From NCBI RefSeq assembly GCF_900114385.1, contig NZ_FOSW01000005.1, positions 62,001 through 126,000 of the forward strand: DNA of 64,000 nt. The letters run 5' to 3'. The notes beneath the pieces were generated by a model. That model had not been told where the DNA came from and made no database searches. It was given only the letters and a program-made list of their open reading frames with translations. The translations under genes and the position numbers were made by a program. This DNA comes from Geodermatophilus ruber (GTDB lineage: Bacteria; Actinomycetota; Actinomycetes; Mycobacteriales; Geodermatophilaceae). Shown in pieces: positions 54,024 to 63,815 of the stretch (the stretch's first letter is position 1; every line of letters starts with the position of its first letter).

Positions 54024-54965
54024 TCACCCTCGGGCGGTCCGCCGGAACGCGCGCGGTGGGGTCCCGTAGGCGCTCCTGAAGAGCCGGCTGAAGTGCGCCG
54101 GATCGGGGAAGCCGCACTCCAGGGCCACTTCCGACACCGGGACGTCGGGGCGCGCCTGCAACAGGTGCCGGGCGTGTTCCAGGCGGAGCGTGCGCACGTA
54201 CTGCGCGATCGGCCCGACCTCCGCGGCGAACAGCGCGTACAGGTACCGGCGGGAGACGCCCACCACGGCCGCGACGTGGTCGGGAGTCAGCCCCGGATCG
54301 CCGAGCCGGTCGTGGATGACCGCGACGGCCCGTTCCAGGAGGGCGGCCGCGTCGCGCCGGCCCTGCACGCGGGCCGGCCGTGCGCCCCGGACCAGCCGGC
54401 GCACCGCCGCCGCGACCTCGTCCAGGGCCGGTGCGTCGGCTCCGGCGGAGGCCAGTGCGAGCAGACCGCTGCGTGCCGGGGCGGCGTGCTCCCCGACCAG
54501 TCCGGTGGCGGCCACCGCCGCCACGCGCTCCGGGGACAGGTCGACGAGTTCCTGCGGCAGCAGCGCCACCAGCAGACCGAACGGGACGTCGCTGCGGACG
54601 CTGTACTCCTCCGACGTGTCGTAGACCGTCATGTCGCCCGGGCCGAGCGACACGCGGCGGCCGTGCTGACTGATCATCGAGCGGCCGTGCAGCCCGATCG
54701 CCACCTTGTAGTGCCCGGCGCCGGGACCCGAGGCCAGCTCGCCGCTCCGGAGCGCCGTGTGCGGGGTGGCGCTGAGGCGGCAGAAGCTGGCCGACCCGAT
54801 CCGGCGGGTGCCGATGACCCCGACGATCGACTGTCCAGGCGCGGAGATGCGCATGGGGACGAGGAAGCGTGCGGTTGCCTTCTCCCACAGGCCCACGCGC
54901 ACCGGGGGTGCCACGGCCCGTGAGTCGAACGCGGCCGCAGGCACGGCGCCACTGTCTGTCGCCAC
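54024..54965 (-). CDS. AraC-family regulator
   Basis: 313 residues. The N-terminal sensor half (SFCRLSATPHTALRSG, HYKVAIGLHGRSMISQHGR) resembles the AraC-binding-like cupin domain; the C-terminal half carries two AraC helix-turn-helices: VAAVVGVSRRYLYALFAAEVG and VSEVALECGFPDPAHFSRLFRSAYG. GTG 54965 has a GAGGAG site. It lies downstream of the amine oxidase/permease operon on the same strand and convergent with nitrilase, so either could be its target. Confidence 0.9.
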   Translation of the reverse strand: MATDSGAVPAAAFDSRAVAPPVRVGLWEKATARFLVPMRISAPGQSIVGVIGTRRIGSASFCRLSATPHTALRSGELASGPGAGHYKVAIGLHGRSMISQHGRRVSLGPGDMTVYDTSEEYSVRSDVPFGLLVALLPQELVDLSPERVAAVAATGLVGEHAAPARSGLLALASAGADAPALDEVAAAVRRLVRGARPARVQGRRDAAALLERAVAVIHDRLGDPGLTPDHVAAVVGVSRRYLYALFAAEVGPIAQYVRTLRLEHARHLLQARPDVPVSEVALECGFPDPAHFSRLFRSAYGTPPRAFRRTARG

Positions 54966-55135
54966 CGCAGCTCCTCGTTCTCGGGCGGCCGCGGCGGACG
55001 GGGTGGGCCGGACCAGGCTGAGCGAGAGGGTAGGCAGCCGGCGGCGATCGGGGAACCCTGGGCCGGCCCGTCCGCCCCGCCGTGCCGATCTCCTCGCGGT
55101 CCACCGTGCGAGGCAGGGCCGCAGCTGCTCGGGCG

Positions 55136-55597
55136 TCAGCCGCTCGAGGTCGCCGAGGGCGCCACCAGGGCCCACCGGCGGGCGACGAGCACCCCAACGG
55201 CCACGACCAGCTGGGTCAGGGCAAGCGCTGCGCCGCCCCACGCACCGACCTCGGTCCAGCCCGGACCGGCTGCGTGCACGTGCCCCCCGGTGACCGGCGA
55301 CCCGGTCGTCATGAGGAGCAGGTGGACGGCGAGCATCACCCCGTACATGACGCCGGTCATCACCCACACCCGCGCCGTGGGCGCGAGCCAGAGCCCCCGG
55401 ACGCAGGGCAGGCAGCCGGCGGCCATGATCAGCAGCAGACCCCGCGCCAGCCAGTTCCCGGAGCCGGGAACCAGGGCGGCGACCACGTGCAGCGCGACGC
55501 AGAGCGCACCGAGCGCTGCCCCCGCCGTGTCCGGCAGCCTCCGCGCGGGACCGGGCGCCGGCGCGCCCGATCCCGCCCCCCGGCGGTCGTCGCTCAC
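55136..55597 (-). CDS. small four-helix membrane protein
   Basis: 153 residues, four hydrophobic helices (TAGAALGALCVALHVVAAL, LLLIMAAGCLPCVRGLWLA, VMTGVMYGVMLAVHLLLM, ALALTQLVVAVGVLVA). A CLPC pair and several His line the membrane faces, and a GGHVHAAG loop faces outward, so a metal role is possible. The GTG start overlaps the permease stop by 4 nt, making it the third gene of the amine oxidase operon. Family not recognised. Confidence 0.7.
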   Translation of the reverse strand: MSDDRRGAGSGAPAPGPARRLPDTAGAALGALCVALHVVAALVPGSGNWLARGLLLIMAAGCLPCVRGLWLAPTARVWVMTGVMYGVMLAVHLLLMTTGSPVTGGHVHAAGPGWTEVGAWGGAALALTQLVVAVGVLVARRWALVAPSATSSG

Positions 55598-57138
55598 GCC
55601 TGGCGGTCGGCCTGGTCGTCGGCGCGCGCTCGCGGCCCAGGCAGCTCGTCCGGCCCGGGCGTGCGGCCCGGCGGGTGTCCGAGCCCGCTCCGGGAGACCG
55701 GCGCAGATCCCGGAGGCACCGGCTCCTCCTCGACCGTGCCGATCTCCCCGACCACCTCAGGCCGGCGCAGCCGGACGGTGAAGTACCAGGCCAGCCCGAC
55801 GACGAGAGCCCCGAGGAAGATCCACGGCAGGAGGTTGAAGGGTGCGGGTGGCACCGGGACGACGTTCTTGTAGAAGACGTAGAGCAGGGCCGCCACGACG
55901 ACGACAGCCAGGACCGTCGACCCCGCGTTGCCCTCGCCGCGCCGGTGGAGGAAGAACGGCAGGGCGGCGGCCATGAGCAGGTAGGCGAGCATGTAGCCGA
56001 AGGTGCCCAGCGTGCCGGTGTAGGCGTAGACGTTGAACGGCGTCGTCCCGGTGGCGACCATGAGCACCGGAACCAGACCCACGACCGGAGCGATCAGCGC
56101 GATCGCCACGTGCGGGGTCTTGTATCTGCGGTGCGCCCGGCCGAGCGCCGCGGGCAGGACGTCCTCCTCGCCCATCGTGTACAGCACCCGCGAGGCGGCG
56201 TTGATGCTGGCGATGATGACCGCGAAGAACGACGCGGTGACGCCGAGGTCGACGATCCACCTGACGCCGCCCAGGCCGTTGCTGTCGGCCAGGTCGCTGA
56301 TCGGCGCGGCGCTCTCGCCGAGCGTCTCGGGCCCGCCGAAGCCGACGACCGAGGCGTAGGTCGCGAAGACGTAGAGGACGCCGACGAGCACCGCGCTGCC
56401 GATCACGGCGCGGGGGATGGTCCGGTGCGGGTTGCGGGCCTCCGCGCCGAGGCTGGCCGCGCTCTCGAACCCGACGAAGCCGAGCACGGCGAGCACGATC
56501 CCGAAGGTGACCCCGTCGAAGGTGAGGCCGTCCAGCTGGAACTGGGACGAGCCGGACGTGATGCCGTTGTTCGCCAGCGCGACGACGAGGACGACGAGCA
56601 CGGCCGTGACCGAGACGACCTCCAGGACCAGCCCGAGCCGGGTCGAGATCTTGATCCCGGCGATCGCGAAGGCGGCCGCGCCCACCACCGCGACGATGAA
56701 CAGGACGATCACCCCGGCGGTGGAGGTGGCCGGCAGCCCGATCGTGTCGAGGAAGTTGCCGAGGTACACGCCGGTGCCCACGACCCCGACCATCGCGATG
56801 CACGTGTACCCGATGACCAGACCCCATCCGGCCGCGAAGGCACCGGTGGGCCCCAGCCCGCGGGCGACGTAGCTGTACAGCGAGCCGGACGAGGCGAACC
56901 GCCGTCCGAACTGGGCCACGCACAGCCCGACGAGCACGACGACGACCGTCGCGGCCAGGTAGGACAGCCAGGCGCCCTGGCCCGCGTACAGCACGATGAG
57001 CGCCGGTCCGGTGGCCATGACCGCGCTCGGTGCGATGCCGGCCACGGACTGGGCCATCACCTCCGCCTGGCTCATCGACTCGTGCGCGAGCCCGGTGTCG
57101 GAGCGGGTCGTCTCCGGGTCGGCCTCCGGCGCGGTCAC
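55594..57138 (-). CDS. APC-family amine/amino-acid permease
   Basis: 514 residues, about 12 transmembrane helices, with the APC-superfamily start SQAEVMAQSVAGIAPSAVMA and ASSGSLYSYVARGLGP. It probably imports an amine or amino acid. The GTG start overlaps the amine-oxidase stop by 4 nt, so the substrate is most likely the amine that the oxidase deaminates. The C terminus is a Pro/Gly-rich cytoplasmic tail. Confidence 0.9.
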   Translation of the reverse strand: MTAPEADPETTRSDTGLAHESMSQAEVMAQSVAGIAPSAVMATGPALIVLYAGQGAWLSYLAATVVVVLVGLCVAQFGRRFASSGSLYSYVARGLGPTGAFAAGWGLVIGYTCIAMVGVVGTGVYLGNFLDTIGLPATSTAGVIVLFIVAVVGAAAFAIAGIKISTRLGLVLEVVSVTAVLVVLVVALANNGITSGSSQFQLDGLTFDGVTFGIVLAVLGFVGFESAASLGAEARNPHRTIPRAVIGSAVLVGVLYVFATYASVVGFGGPETLGESAAPISDLADSNGLGGVRWIVDLGVTASFFAVIIASINAASRVLYTMGEEDVLPAALGRAHRRYKTPHVAIALIAPVVGLVPVLMVATGTTPFNVYAYTGTLGTFGYMLAYLLMAAALPFFLHRRGEGNAGSTVLAVVVVAALLYVFYKNVVPVPPAPFNLLPWIFLGALVVGLAWYFTVRLRRPEVVGEIGTVEEEPVPPGSAPVSRSGLGHPPGRTPGPDELPGPRARADDQADRQA

Positions 57139-59123
57139 GAGCCGGCCTGCCCGTTCCCGGCCGGCGCGCCGTCGCCGTGGCAGGCCGGCGCGGACGGCGG
57201 CATGTCCAGGGCAGGGTTGCCGTCGAAGAAGCCGACCGGCTTGAGGTGGAACCCGACGTAGCTGGCCGGCATGACCGGCCAGTCCTCGGGGCGGACGACG
57301 TGGTGGGCGCCGAAGGAGTACCAGAGCACCACGTCCTGGTCCTCGAGGAACCGGTCGGCCCGGACGAACTCGGGCAGGCCGCCGGCGTTCTGGCTCTGGT
57401 TGGGGTACTTGCCGGCCGCGTACATCTCGTCGGCGTCGTACGCGGTCACCCACAGGTGCTTGTACGCGAACTGCGCCCGTGAGTACGCCTGCGAACCCTC
57501 CTGCTGCAGGGGCAGCACGTTCTCACCGGGCATGAGCTTGTAGCCGACCGGCTGGCCGAGCTCGTTCACCGACGACGGGTTGACGACGTACCAGGTCCGG
57601 GCGACGAACGGGTCGATCAGCCGCTGGGCCTCGCTCTCCCGGGCCAGCAGGGTCTTCTGCGCCACCCACGCGTTGCCGTAGGGGTTGTCCGGCCCCGGCG
57701 GCAGGGCGGCGGCGTCGACCTCGTAGACGGAGTTGCGCTCGCCGTCGACCTGCATGTCCAGGCGGACGTTGAAGAAGTGCTGGTGGTGCGGCCCGTAGAG
57801 GCCGGGCGCCACGAGGTTGCCGAACCGCGGCTGCTCGCCGGGAGGGACGGCACCGGTGGAGATGACGCCGGTGAGCTTGACCTCGAACTGGATGGTGCCG
57901 TCGGTGTAGAGGTACCAGAAGAAGCCGTACTCGTAGTTGCCGACGGTGGCGAAGCAGGAGATGACCAGCCGCCGGGAGCGGCGGACCTCCATCTTCTCCG
58001 TGCGGAAGTCGGTGTGCTTCCAGCTGACGCCGAAGTCTTCCTCGTGCATGCAGATGGCGTTGGGGATGGTCAGCGGCCGGCCGTCCTGGTCGTTGGCGAC
58101 GGCGTCGAAGTAGTGGATCTCGCCGAGGCAGTCGCAGCCCAGCTGCAGCGGGTTGAGCAGCAGCCCGATCCCGTACTCGCCCTCGTCGAAGACGTTCTTG
58201 ATCCGGTGGGTCGGGGCGGGGTCGGCGTAGGGGATGTACATCTCCGACAGCGAGGCCCGGTAGATGATCGGCCGGAGACGGCCGCGGTCCTCGTAGCCGA
58301 TCTGGTGCAGCACCAGGCCCTCGCGCGGGCTGTAGCCGACCCGCAGCCGCCACTTCTGCCAGCTGACCGCGTGGCCGTCGACGGTGAAGCTGGGGCCCTC
58401 CGGCTGGGTGATCTCGATCGGGCGCACGTCCTGGCGCAGGGAGGTGAACGCCGGCCGGTTCTCACCGGCGACCATCAGCTCCGGAACGTAGTTGCCGGCC
58501 TTCTCCGGCAGCGGCACGACGCCGTGGTCACGGACGTCGATGACCTCCATCCGGTCGAGGTCGACCAGCACGATGAGGTTCTCCACCGGGCGCGCGTAGC
58601 CGTTGTCGTCCTCGCCGGACCGGACGAAGGTGAGCGGCCGGATCAGGCGCCGGCCCTGCGGGTCCTCCAGGTCGTAACCGGCCGCCCAGGGGTCGATCAT
58701 CGCCAGCGAGAAGTCGGTGACTCCGCGCTTGCGCATCGCCTCCTGCCAGCGGGGGTCGGCCCGGGTGATCTCCTCGGTGCTGAAGAACTCCTCCAGCATC
58801 ACGCTGGGCTGGACGCCCTCCACGACCTCCCAGGAACTGACCACGCCACCGGACAGCGAGACGACCGCCTCGATGGTCTGCTGCCGGCCGCGGTCGTAGA
58901 GGACGACGAACGCCGCGCGCTCCGGCGGCGGGCCGCCGTTCCGGTCGTGCTCGAGCACCTCCTGCTTGGGCGGCTCGTGCAGGGAGACGCTCACGAAGCG
59001 GACCTGGGCGTCGAGGTCGCGGTGCTCGCGGATGATCTCCGACACCCGCCGCAGTTCGTCGGCGTCCAGGGGTTCGAGCGGGTTGCTGGTGGTGGTGCGC
59101 ACGTCGGGGGCATGGAGCGCCAC
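57135..59123 (-). CDS. copper amine oxidase (primary-amine oxidase)
   Basis: 662 residues. The topaquinone precursor Tyr397 lies in GNYEYGF, the catalytic base Asp313 in VFDEGEYGIG, and copper ligands are His447 and His449 (HHQHFF) and His608 (GAHHVV). Spacings match Arthrobacter globiformis amine oxidase with a constant offset of about 15-16 residues. It oxidises primary amines to aldehyde, ammonia and H2O2. No signal peptide is present, so it is cytosolic. The GTG start has a GAGGAG site. Confidence 0.96.
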   Translation of the reverse strand: MALHAPDVRTTTSNPLEPLDADELRRVSEIIREHRDLDAQVRFVSVSLHEPPKQEVLEHDRNGGPPPERAAFVVLYDRGRQQTIEAVVSLSGGVVSSWEVVEGVQPSVMLEEFFSTEEITRADPRWQEAMRKRGVTDFSLAMIDPWAAGYDLEDPQGRRLIRPLTFVRSGEDDNGYARPVENLIVLVDLDRMEVIDVRDHGVVPLPEKAGNYVPELMVAGENRPAFTSLRQDVRPIEITQPEGPSFTVDGHAVSWQKWRLRVGYSPREGLVLHQIGYEDRGRLRPIIYRASLSEMYIPYADPAPTHRIKNVFDEGEYGIGLLLNPLQLGCDCLGEIHYFDAVANDQDGRPLTIPNAICMHEEDFGVSWKHTDFRTEKMEVRRSRRLVISCFATVGNYEYGFFWYLYTDGTIQFEVKLTGVISTGAVPPGEQPRFGNLVAPGLYGPHHQHFFNVRLDMQVDGERNSVYEVDAAALPPGPDNPYGNAWVAQKTLLARESEAQRLIDPFVARTWYVVNPSSVNELGQPVGYKLMPGENVLPLQQEGSQAYSRAQFAYKHLWVTAYDADEMYAAGKYPNQSQNAGGLPEFVRADRFLEDQDVVLWYSFGAHHVVRPEDWPVMPASYVGFHLKPVGFFDGNPALDMPPSAPACHGDGAPAGNGQAGS

Positions 59124-59224
59124 GGGGTCTCCTCAGGGAGTGTCGACCGGGGCCGGCGCACCGAGAGGCGCGGCCAGGTGCGGCGGACCGTAACGAGGTC
59201 CGCCGGGGTCGACAAGGAGTTCCC

Positions 59225-59238
59225 GTGACCTGGGTCAC
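59225..59238. promoter_or_regulatory. CRP-like palindrome upstream of the amine oxidase operon
   Basis: GTGACCTGGGTCAC is a perfect inverted repeat of the form GTGA-N6-TCAC, the CRP/FNR core spacing. It lies 102 nt upstream of the amine-oxidase start, in the 151-nt gap after fbiC. It could be a CRP-family or other dimeric regulator site. Confidence 0.5.
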
Positions 59239-59274
59239 TTTTCCATGCCTGGTCGGCGTGGGGGACCTGTCTGC

Positions 59275-61878
59275 TCAGACCGGGGTGATCGACAGGGTCA
59301 GGGCGCGGCGGCCCTCCTCCGACCGCGCGGTCGCCATCCGCTCGGCCGAGGGGCTGCCGTAGTCGGTGGTGCGCTGGCGGGCCGGCCGGCCGATGGCGGC
59401 CGCGATCGCCTCCAGCTCGGCGATGGTCTTCAGCGAGCCGTTCTCGCTGCCGGCCATCCGGCTGATCGTCTCCTCCATCAGCGTGCCGCCCAGGTCGTTC
59501 GCGCCGCCCTGCAGCACCGCCCGGGTACCGGCCTCACCGAGTTTCACCCAGGAGGTCTGGATGTTGGGAATCCGCCCGTGCAGGAGCAGCCGGGCCACCG
59601 CGTGCACCGCCCGGTTCTCCCGCACCGTCGGGCCGGGCCGGGCGACGCCGGCGAGGTAGATCGGCGAGCTGTGGTGGACGAAGGGCAGCAGCACGAACTC
59701 GGTGAAGCCGCCGGTCTGGTCCTGCAGCGCGGCCAGGGTGCGCAGATGGGCCACCCAGTGGGCGGGGGTGTCGACGTGGCCGTACATCATCGTCGAGGTG
59801 GTCGGGATGCCCACCCGGTGCGCGGTGGTGATGATCTCGATCCAGGTCGCCGTGGGCAGCTTGCCCTTGGTCAGCACCCAGCGGACGTCGTCGTCGAGGA
59901 TCTCCGCCGCCGTGCCCGGCACCGAGTCCAGCCCGGCCTCCTTGGCGGCGAGCAGGAAGTCCTCGAAGGACAGGCCGGTGCGGGCGGCGCCGTTGACGAT
60001 CTCCATGGGGGAGAAGGCGTGCAGGTGGATGCCCGGCTGCCGCTTCTTCACCTCGCGGGCCAGGTCGAAATAGGCGGTGCCGGGCAGGTCGGGGTGGATG
60101 CCGCCCTGCATGCAGATCTCGGTCGCCCCGCCGGCCCACGCCTCGTCCACCCGGTCGCCGACCTGGGACATGGACAGCGTGTAGGCGTCGGCGTCGGTGC
60201 GCCGCTGCGCGAAGGCACAGAACCGGCAGCCGGTGTAGCAGACGTTGGTGAAGTTGATGTTCCGGTTCACCACGTAGGTGACGTCGTCGCCGGTGACGTC
60301 CCGGCGGACGGCGTCCGCGAGCGCCGTCAGAGCGTCGAGATCGGGCCCGTCGGCGCCCAGCAGCGCCAGGTACTCCGCGTCCGACAGCCCGGCCGGGTCG
60401 GCCTCGGCGTGCCGCAGCGCGGCGGCCACCTCCGGGTCACCGACGGTCAGCGCGGTGGAGTGCCCGTCCCGGGCGGAGACGGTCCGCTCCCGCAGCTCCG
60501 ACCAGTCGCCGTAGACGGCGTCGAAGTCGCTGCGGCGGTCCGCCGTCCGCCCCACGGTGTCCACCTCGACGTGCAGGTCGACCCGGCCGGTGGAGGTCCA
60601 CGCCTCGTCCGGTTCCTGCCAGGGCAGCCCGGCCGGCACCCGGCCCTCGACGGCCAGCCCGTCCGGCCCGGCCAGGGCGGCCACGTGCGGGCGCACCCGC
60701 GGGTCCAGCCACGGCTCCGGGGCCAGCACGTAGGGCGGCTGGGCGGCCAGCCGCTCGCGCAGGGAGAACCCGGCCTCGGCGCTCAGCGCGGCGAGCTTGT
60801 CGATGTTGGGCCACGGCCGCTCGGGGTTGACGTGGTCGGGGGTCAGCGGGCTGACCCCGCCCCAGTCGTCGACGCCGGCGCGCAGCAGCAGGCCGAGCTC
60901 GGTGGAGTCCGACAGGTTCGGCGGGGCCTGCACGCGCGCCTTCGGGCCCAGCAGCAGCCGGGTGACCGCGACCGCGGCGACGTACTCCTGCAGCTCCAGG
61001 TCGTCGTGCGCGGCCATCGCGGTCCGCGGCTTGGCCCGGAAGTTCTGGACGATGACCTCCTGCACGTGCCCGTGCCGGTGCGCCGAGGCCCTGATCTGCA
61101 GCACGGCGTCGACCCGCTCGGCGTAGTCCTCGCCGATGCCCAGCAGCACGCCGGTGGTGAAGGGGACGGCGGAGCGCCCGGCGTCCTCCAGCACCCGCAG
61201 CCGCACCCGCGGCTCCTTGTCCGGTGACCCGAAGTGCGGGCCGCCGGGCTGCGACCACAGCCGGGTCGCCGTCGTCTCCAGCATCATCCCCATCGACGCC
61301 GACACCGGCTTGAGCCGCTGGATCTCCTCCCACGTCAGCACCCCGGGGTTGAGGTGGGGCAACAGCCCGGTCTCCTCCAGCACCCGGATCGCCATCGCCC
61401 GCAGGTAGCCCAGCGTGGAGTCGAAGCCGTGCGCGTGCAGCCACTCGGCGGCCACCGGCCAGCGGTCCTCCGGCCGGTCGCCGAGGGTGAACAGCGCCTC
61501 CTTGCAGCCCAGCGCCGCGCCGGCGCGGGCCACGTCGAGCACCTCATCGGGGGAGAGGAACGGCGCCTTCCCGTCCTTCCGGAGCTGGCCGGGCGTGGTC
61601 ACGAACGTGCAGTAGTGGCAGCGGTCGCGGCACAGGTGGGTGAGCGGGATGAACACCTTGCGGCTGTAGGTGACCACCTCGGGGCGGCCGGCCGAGGCCA
61701 GCCCGGCGTCGCGCACCCGGCCGGCCGCGGTGAGTAGCCGGTCCAGCGGCTCGCCGTCGCCGAGGCCGCGGGCGTGCAGCAGGGTCTCGGCCTCGGTGGC
61801 GTCGAGGGTCACCCCGCGCTCGGCGCGGGTGAGCGCACGCCGCAGGGCGGAGTCGGAGGGGATCAGCGGCTCGGCCAT
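59275..61878 (-). CDS. fbiC: FO synthase (fused CofG/CofH)
   Basis: 867-residue bifunctional radical-SAM enzyme that makes FO, the flavin-like chromophore of cofactor F420, from tyrosine and 5-amino-6-ribitylaminouracil. It has two CxxxCxxC [4Fe-4S] motifs: Cys83-Cys87-Cys90 (CRDRCHYC, CofG half) and Cys547-Cys551-Cys554 (CYTGCRFC, CofH half). The fused form is typical of actinobacteria. ATG 61878 begins just before the first conserved residues. It is a core gene and stands alone here. Confidence 0.96.
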   Translation of the reverse strand: MAEPLIPSDSALRRALTRAERGVTLDATEAETLLHARGLGDGEPLDRLLTAAGRVRDAGLASAGRPEVVTYSRKVFIPLTHLCRDRCHYCTFVTTPGQLRKDGKAPFLSPDEVLDVARAGAALGCKEALFTLGDRPEDRWPVAAEWLHAHGFDSTLGYLRAMAIRVLEETGLLPHLNPGVLTWEEIQRLKPVSASMGMMLETTATRLWSQPGGPHFGSPDKEPRVRLRVLEDAGRSAVPFTTGVLLGIGEDYAERVDAVLQIRASAHRHGHVQEVIVQNFRAKPRTAMAAHDDLELQEYVAAVAVTRLLLGPKARVQAPPNLSDSTELGLLLRAGVDDWGGVSPLTPDHVNPERPWPNIDKLAALSAEAGFSLRERLAAQPPYVLAPEPWLDPRVRPHVAALAGPDGLAVEGRVPAGLPWQEPDEAWTSTGRVDLHVEVDTVGRTADRRSDFDAVYGDWSELRERTVSARDGHSTALTVGDPEVAAALRHAEADPAGLSDAEYLALLGADGPDLDALTALADAVRRDVTGDDVTYVVNRNINFTNVCYTGCRFCAFAQRRTDADAYTLSMSQVGDRVDEAWAGGATEICMQGGIHPDLPGTAYFDLAREVKKRQPGIHLHAFSPMEIVNGAARTGLSFEDFLLAAKEAGLDSVPGTAAEILDDDVRWVLTKGKLPTATWIEIITTAHRVGIPTTSTMMYGHVDTPAHWVAHLRTLAALQDQTGGFTEFVLLPFVHHSSPIYLAGVARPGPTVRENRAVHAVARLLLHGRIPNIQTSWVKLGEAGTRAVLQGGANDLGGTLMEETISRMAGSENGSLKTIAELEAIAAAIGRPARQRTTDYGSPSAERMATARSEEGRRALTLSITPV

Positions 61879-61963
61879 CGCCCCCGACGCTAGTCGTATC
61901 GGTCCCGGGAACCGAGCCCCGCGCCCCGACCCGCTCCGGGGCGCGGAGCTCGGGGGTCCTTGC

Positions 61964-62821
61964 TCACAGGTCCTTCCGGGCGAATGCCACGGCGGCCAGC
62001 CCCCACACCATCGCGACCCAGAGCACGGCCCACGCCAGGTAGGCGGCGGTGAGCGGGGCCTCGCTGAGGAAGGGGAAGGCCGCGCCCTCCGGGCCGAACA
62101 CGGCCAGGGCCGTCGGGTCCTGGAGGGCGTGCATGGCGCCGCGCCACAGCCCGTCGGTGGGCAGCAGCATCCGGGACACGGTCCCGACGCGGGCCACGCC
62201 GTCGTTGCCCAGTACCTCCCCCACGCCCCCGACCACGCCGGCGATCCACGCCGCCCCGAACAGCCCGACGGCGACCACGCCGGAGGCCATCGGGGACACG
62301 ACGGTGGACAGCACCAACCCGAGGGTGAGCAGCACGACCGTCTGCGCGGCCAGCAGCGCGAGCGCCCCCACGATGTTCGGCGGCCAGTAGTCGACGGTCA
62401 CGAGGACGACGAGGCACTGCGCGAGGCCCGCGACGACGACGAACCCGCCGCCGAAGACCGCCAGCCCCAGCCACTTGCCCAGCAGCACCGTCGAGCGGCG
62501 GACCGGGCGGGCCAGGACGGCGAGGGAGATCCCGGACTCGGCCTCGCCGGCCAGGGTGGGGCCGGCGAGGAACGCGGTGCCCAGCGCCGCGATCAGGCTC
62601 AGGCCGAACATGACCAGGTTGAGCAGCTGGGAGGCGACCAGCCGGGCCTGGCCGCTGGTCAGGGCGCCGAACTGGGTCTCGGCGACGGCCAGCCGCGAGA
62701 AGCCCCAGGCGGACAGCGCGAGCAGCGCGAGGGTGAGCACCGCCAGCGCCCGCAGCACCTTCCGCCGGGACGCCTCGCGCAGGGTGAGGGCCGCGACCGT
62801 GAGCACGGTGCGCGCCGTCAC
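61964..62821 (-). CDS. ABC-2 type transporter permease
   Basis: 285-residue membrane protein with about six helices. The [24 protein letters not shown] segment before an internal helix is typical of NosY/ABC-2 permeases. The GTG start overlaps the stop of the ATPase gene by 4 nt, so the two form an exporter. Substrate is unknown. Confidence 0.9.
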   Translation of the reverse strand: MTARTVLTVAALTLREASRRKVLRALAVLTLALLALSAWGFSRLAVAETQFGALTSGQARLVASQLLNLVMFGLSLIAALGTAFLAGPTLAGEAESGISLAVLARPVRRSTVLLGKWLGLAVFGGGFVVVAGLAQCLVVLVTVDYWPPNIVGALALLAAQTVVLLTLGLVLSTVVSPMASGVVAVGLFGAAWIAGVVGGVGEVLGNDGVARVGTVSRMLLPTDGLWRGAMHALQDPTALAVFGPEGAAFPFLSEAPLTAAYLAWAVLWVAMVWGLAAVAFARKDL

Positions 62822-63813
62822 CGCCGCTCCTCCCCGGCGCCGGACCGCAGGATGCCCAGCAGCCGCTCCTCCAGGCTGATCCGCCCGGGCTCGACCGCGT
62901 GGATCCGCGCCCCGAGGGCGGCCAGGTCGCGCACCAGGTCGGGCACCGCCGTCCCGTCGTCGTCGGCCGGCAGCGCGACGATGAACCGGTCGGCCTCACG
63001 GGCAACGGGTCCGGCGGCGGCCAGCCGGGCCTCGACCGCCGTCGTGACGCCGGTGAGGTGCAGCCGCACCTCGCGCCGGCCGAGCAGCTCGGCGAGGGTC
63101 CCGGCGGCGGCGACCCGGCCGGAGTCGAGGATGACCACCCGGTCGCACACCCGCTCCACCTCACCGATGAGGTGGGAGTTGAGCAGCACGGCGACGCCGC
63201 GCTCCTTGAGCGAGAGCACCAGGTCCCGGACGTCGACCCGGCCCAGCGGATCCAGCGCGCTGGTCGGCTCGTCGAGCACCACCACCTCGGGCCGGGCGAC
63301 CAGCGCCACCGCGAGCCCCAGCCGCTGCTGCATTCCCTTGGAGAACCCGCCGACCCGGTCCCCGGCGCGCCCGGCCAGCCCGACCAGGGCCAGGCACTCA
63401 CGCTGCTCGTCCGGCGGGACGGCGGCGCCCGCGAGCCGGACGTGCAGCCGCAGCACCTCGGCCGCGGTCAGCCACGGCTGGTACCGGAACAGCTCGGGCA
63501 GGTAACCGACGCGGGCGCGGGCGGCCGGGTCGCCGCCGGGCCGCCCGAGCACCATGACCTCGCCCGCGTCCGGCCGGACCAGGCCCAGCAGCATCTTGAT
63601 GACCGTCGTCTTCCCGGCGCCGTTCGGCCCGAGCAGGCCGACCACCTCGCCGCGGCCCACCGACAGCGCGACCCCGTCCACCGCGGACCGCCGGCCGTAC
63701 CGCTTGCGCAGCCCGGTGCACCACAGCGCCGGCGCCGGGGGAAGCCCGGCGACCAGCTCGGCCGCCGCCCGGACGGCGGCCTGGTCCGGCGCCGCGACCG
63801 AAGGCTCGCCCAC
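62818..63813 (-). CDS. ABC transporter ATP-binding protein
   Basis: 331 residues. Walker A LLGPNGAGKTT, signature FSKGMQQRLGLAVAL, Walker B VVVLDEPTSALDP and the SH switch in LLNSHL are all present. A C-terminal accessory domain of about 80 residues follows, as in NosF/CcmA-like ATPases. The GTG at 63813 follows the stop of the upstream gene within 2 nt; a longer open frame upstream is Arg-rich and overlaps that gene. Confidence 0.92.
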   Translation of the reverse strand: MGEPSVAAPDQAAVRAAAELVAGLPPAPALWCTGLRKRYGRRSAVDGVALSVGRGEVVGLLGPNGAGKTTVIKMLLGLVRPDAGEVMVLGRPGGDPAARARVGYLPELFRYQPWLTAAEVLRLHVRLAGAAVPPDEQRECLALVGLAGRAGDRVGGFSKGMQQRLGLAVALVARPEVVVLDEPTSALDPLGRVDVRDLVLSLKERGVAVLLNSHLIGEVERVCDRVVILDSGRVAAAGTLAELLGRREVRLHLTGVTTAVEARLAAAGPVAREADRFIVALPADDDGTAVPDLVRDLAALGARIHAVEPGRISLEERLLGILRSGAGEERR

Positions 63814-63815
63814 GG

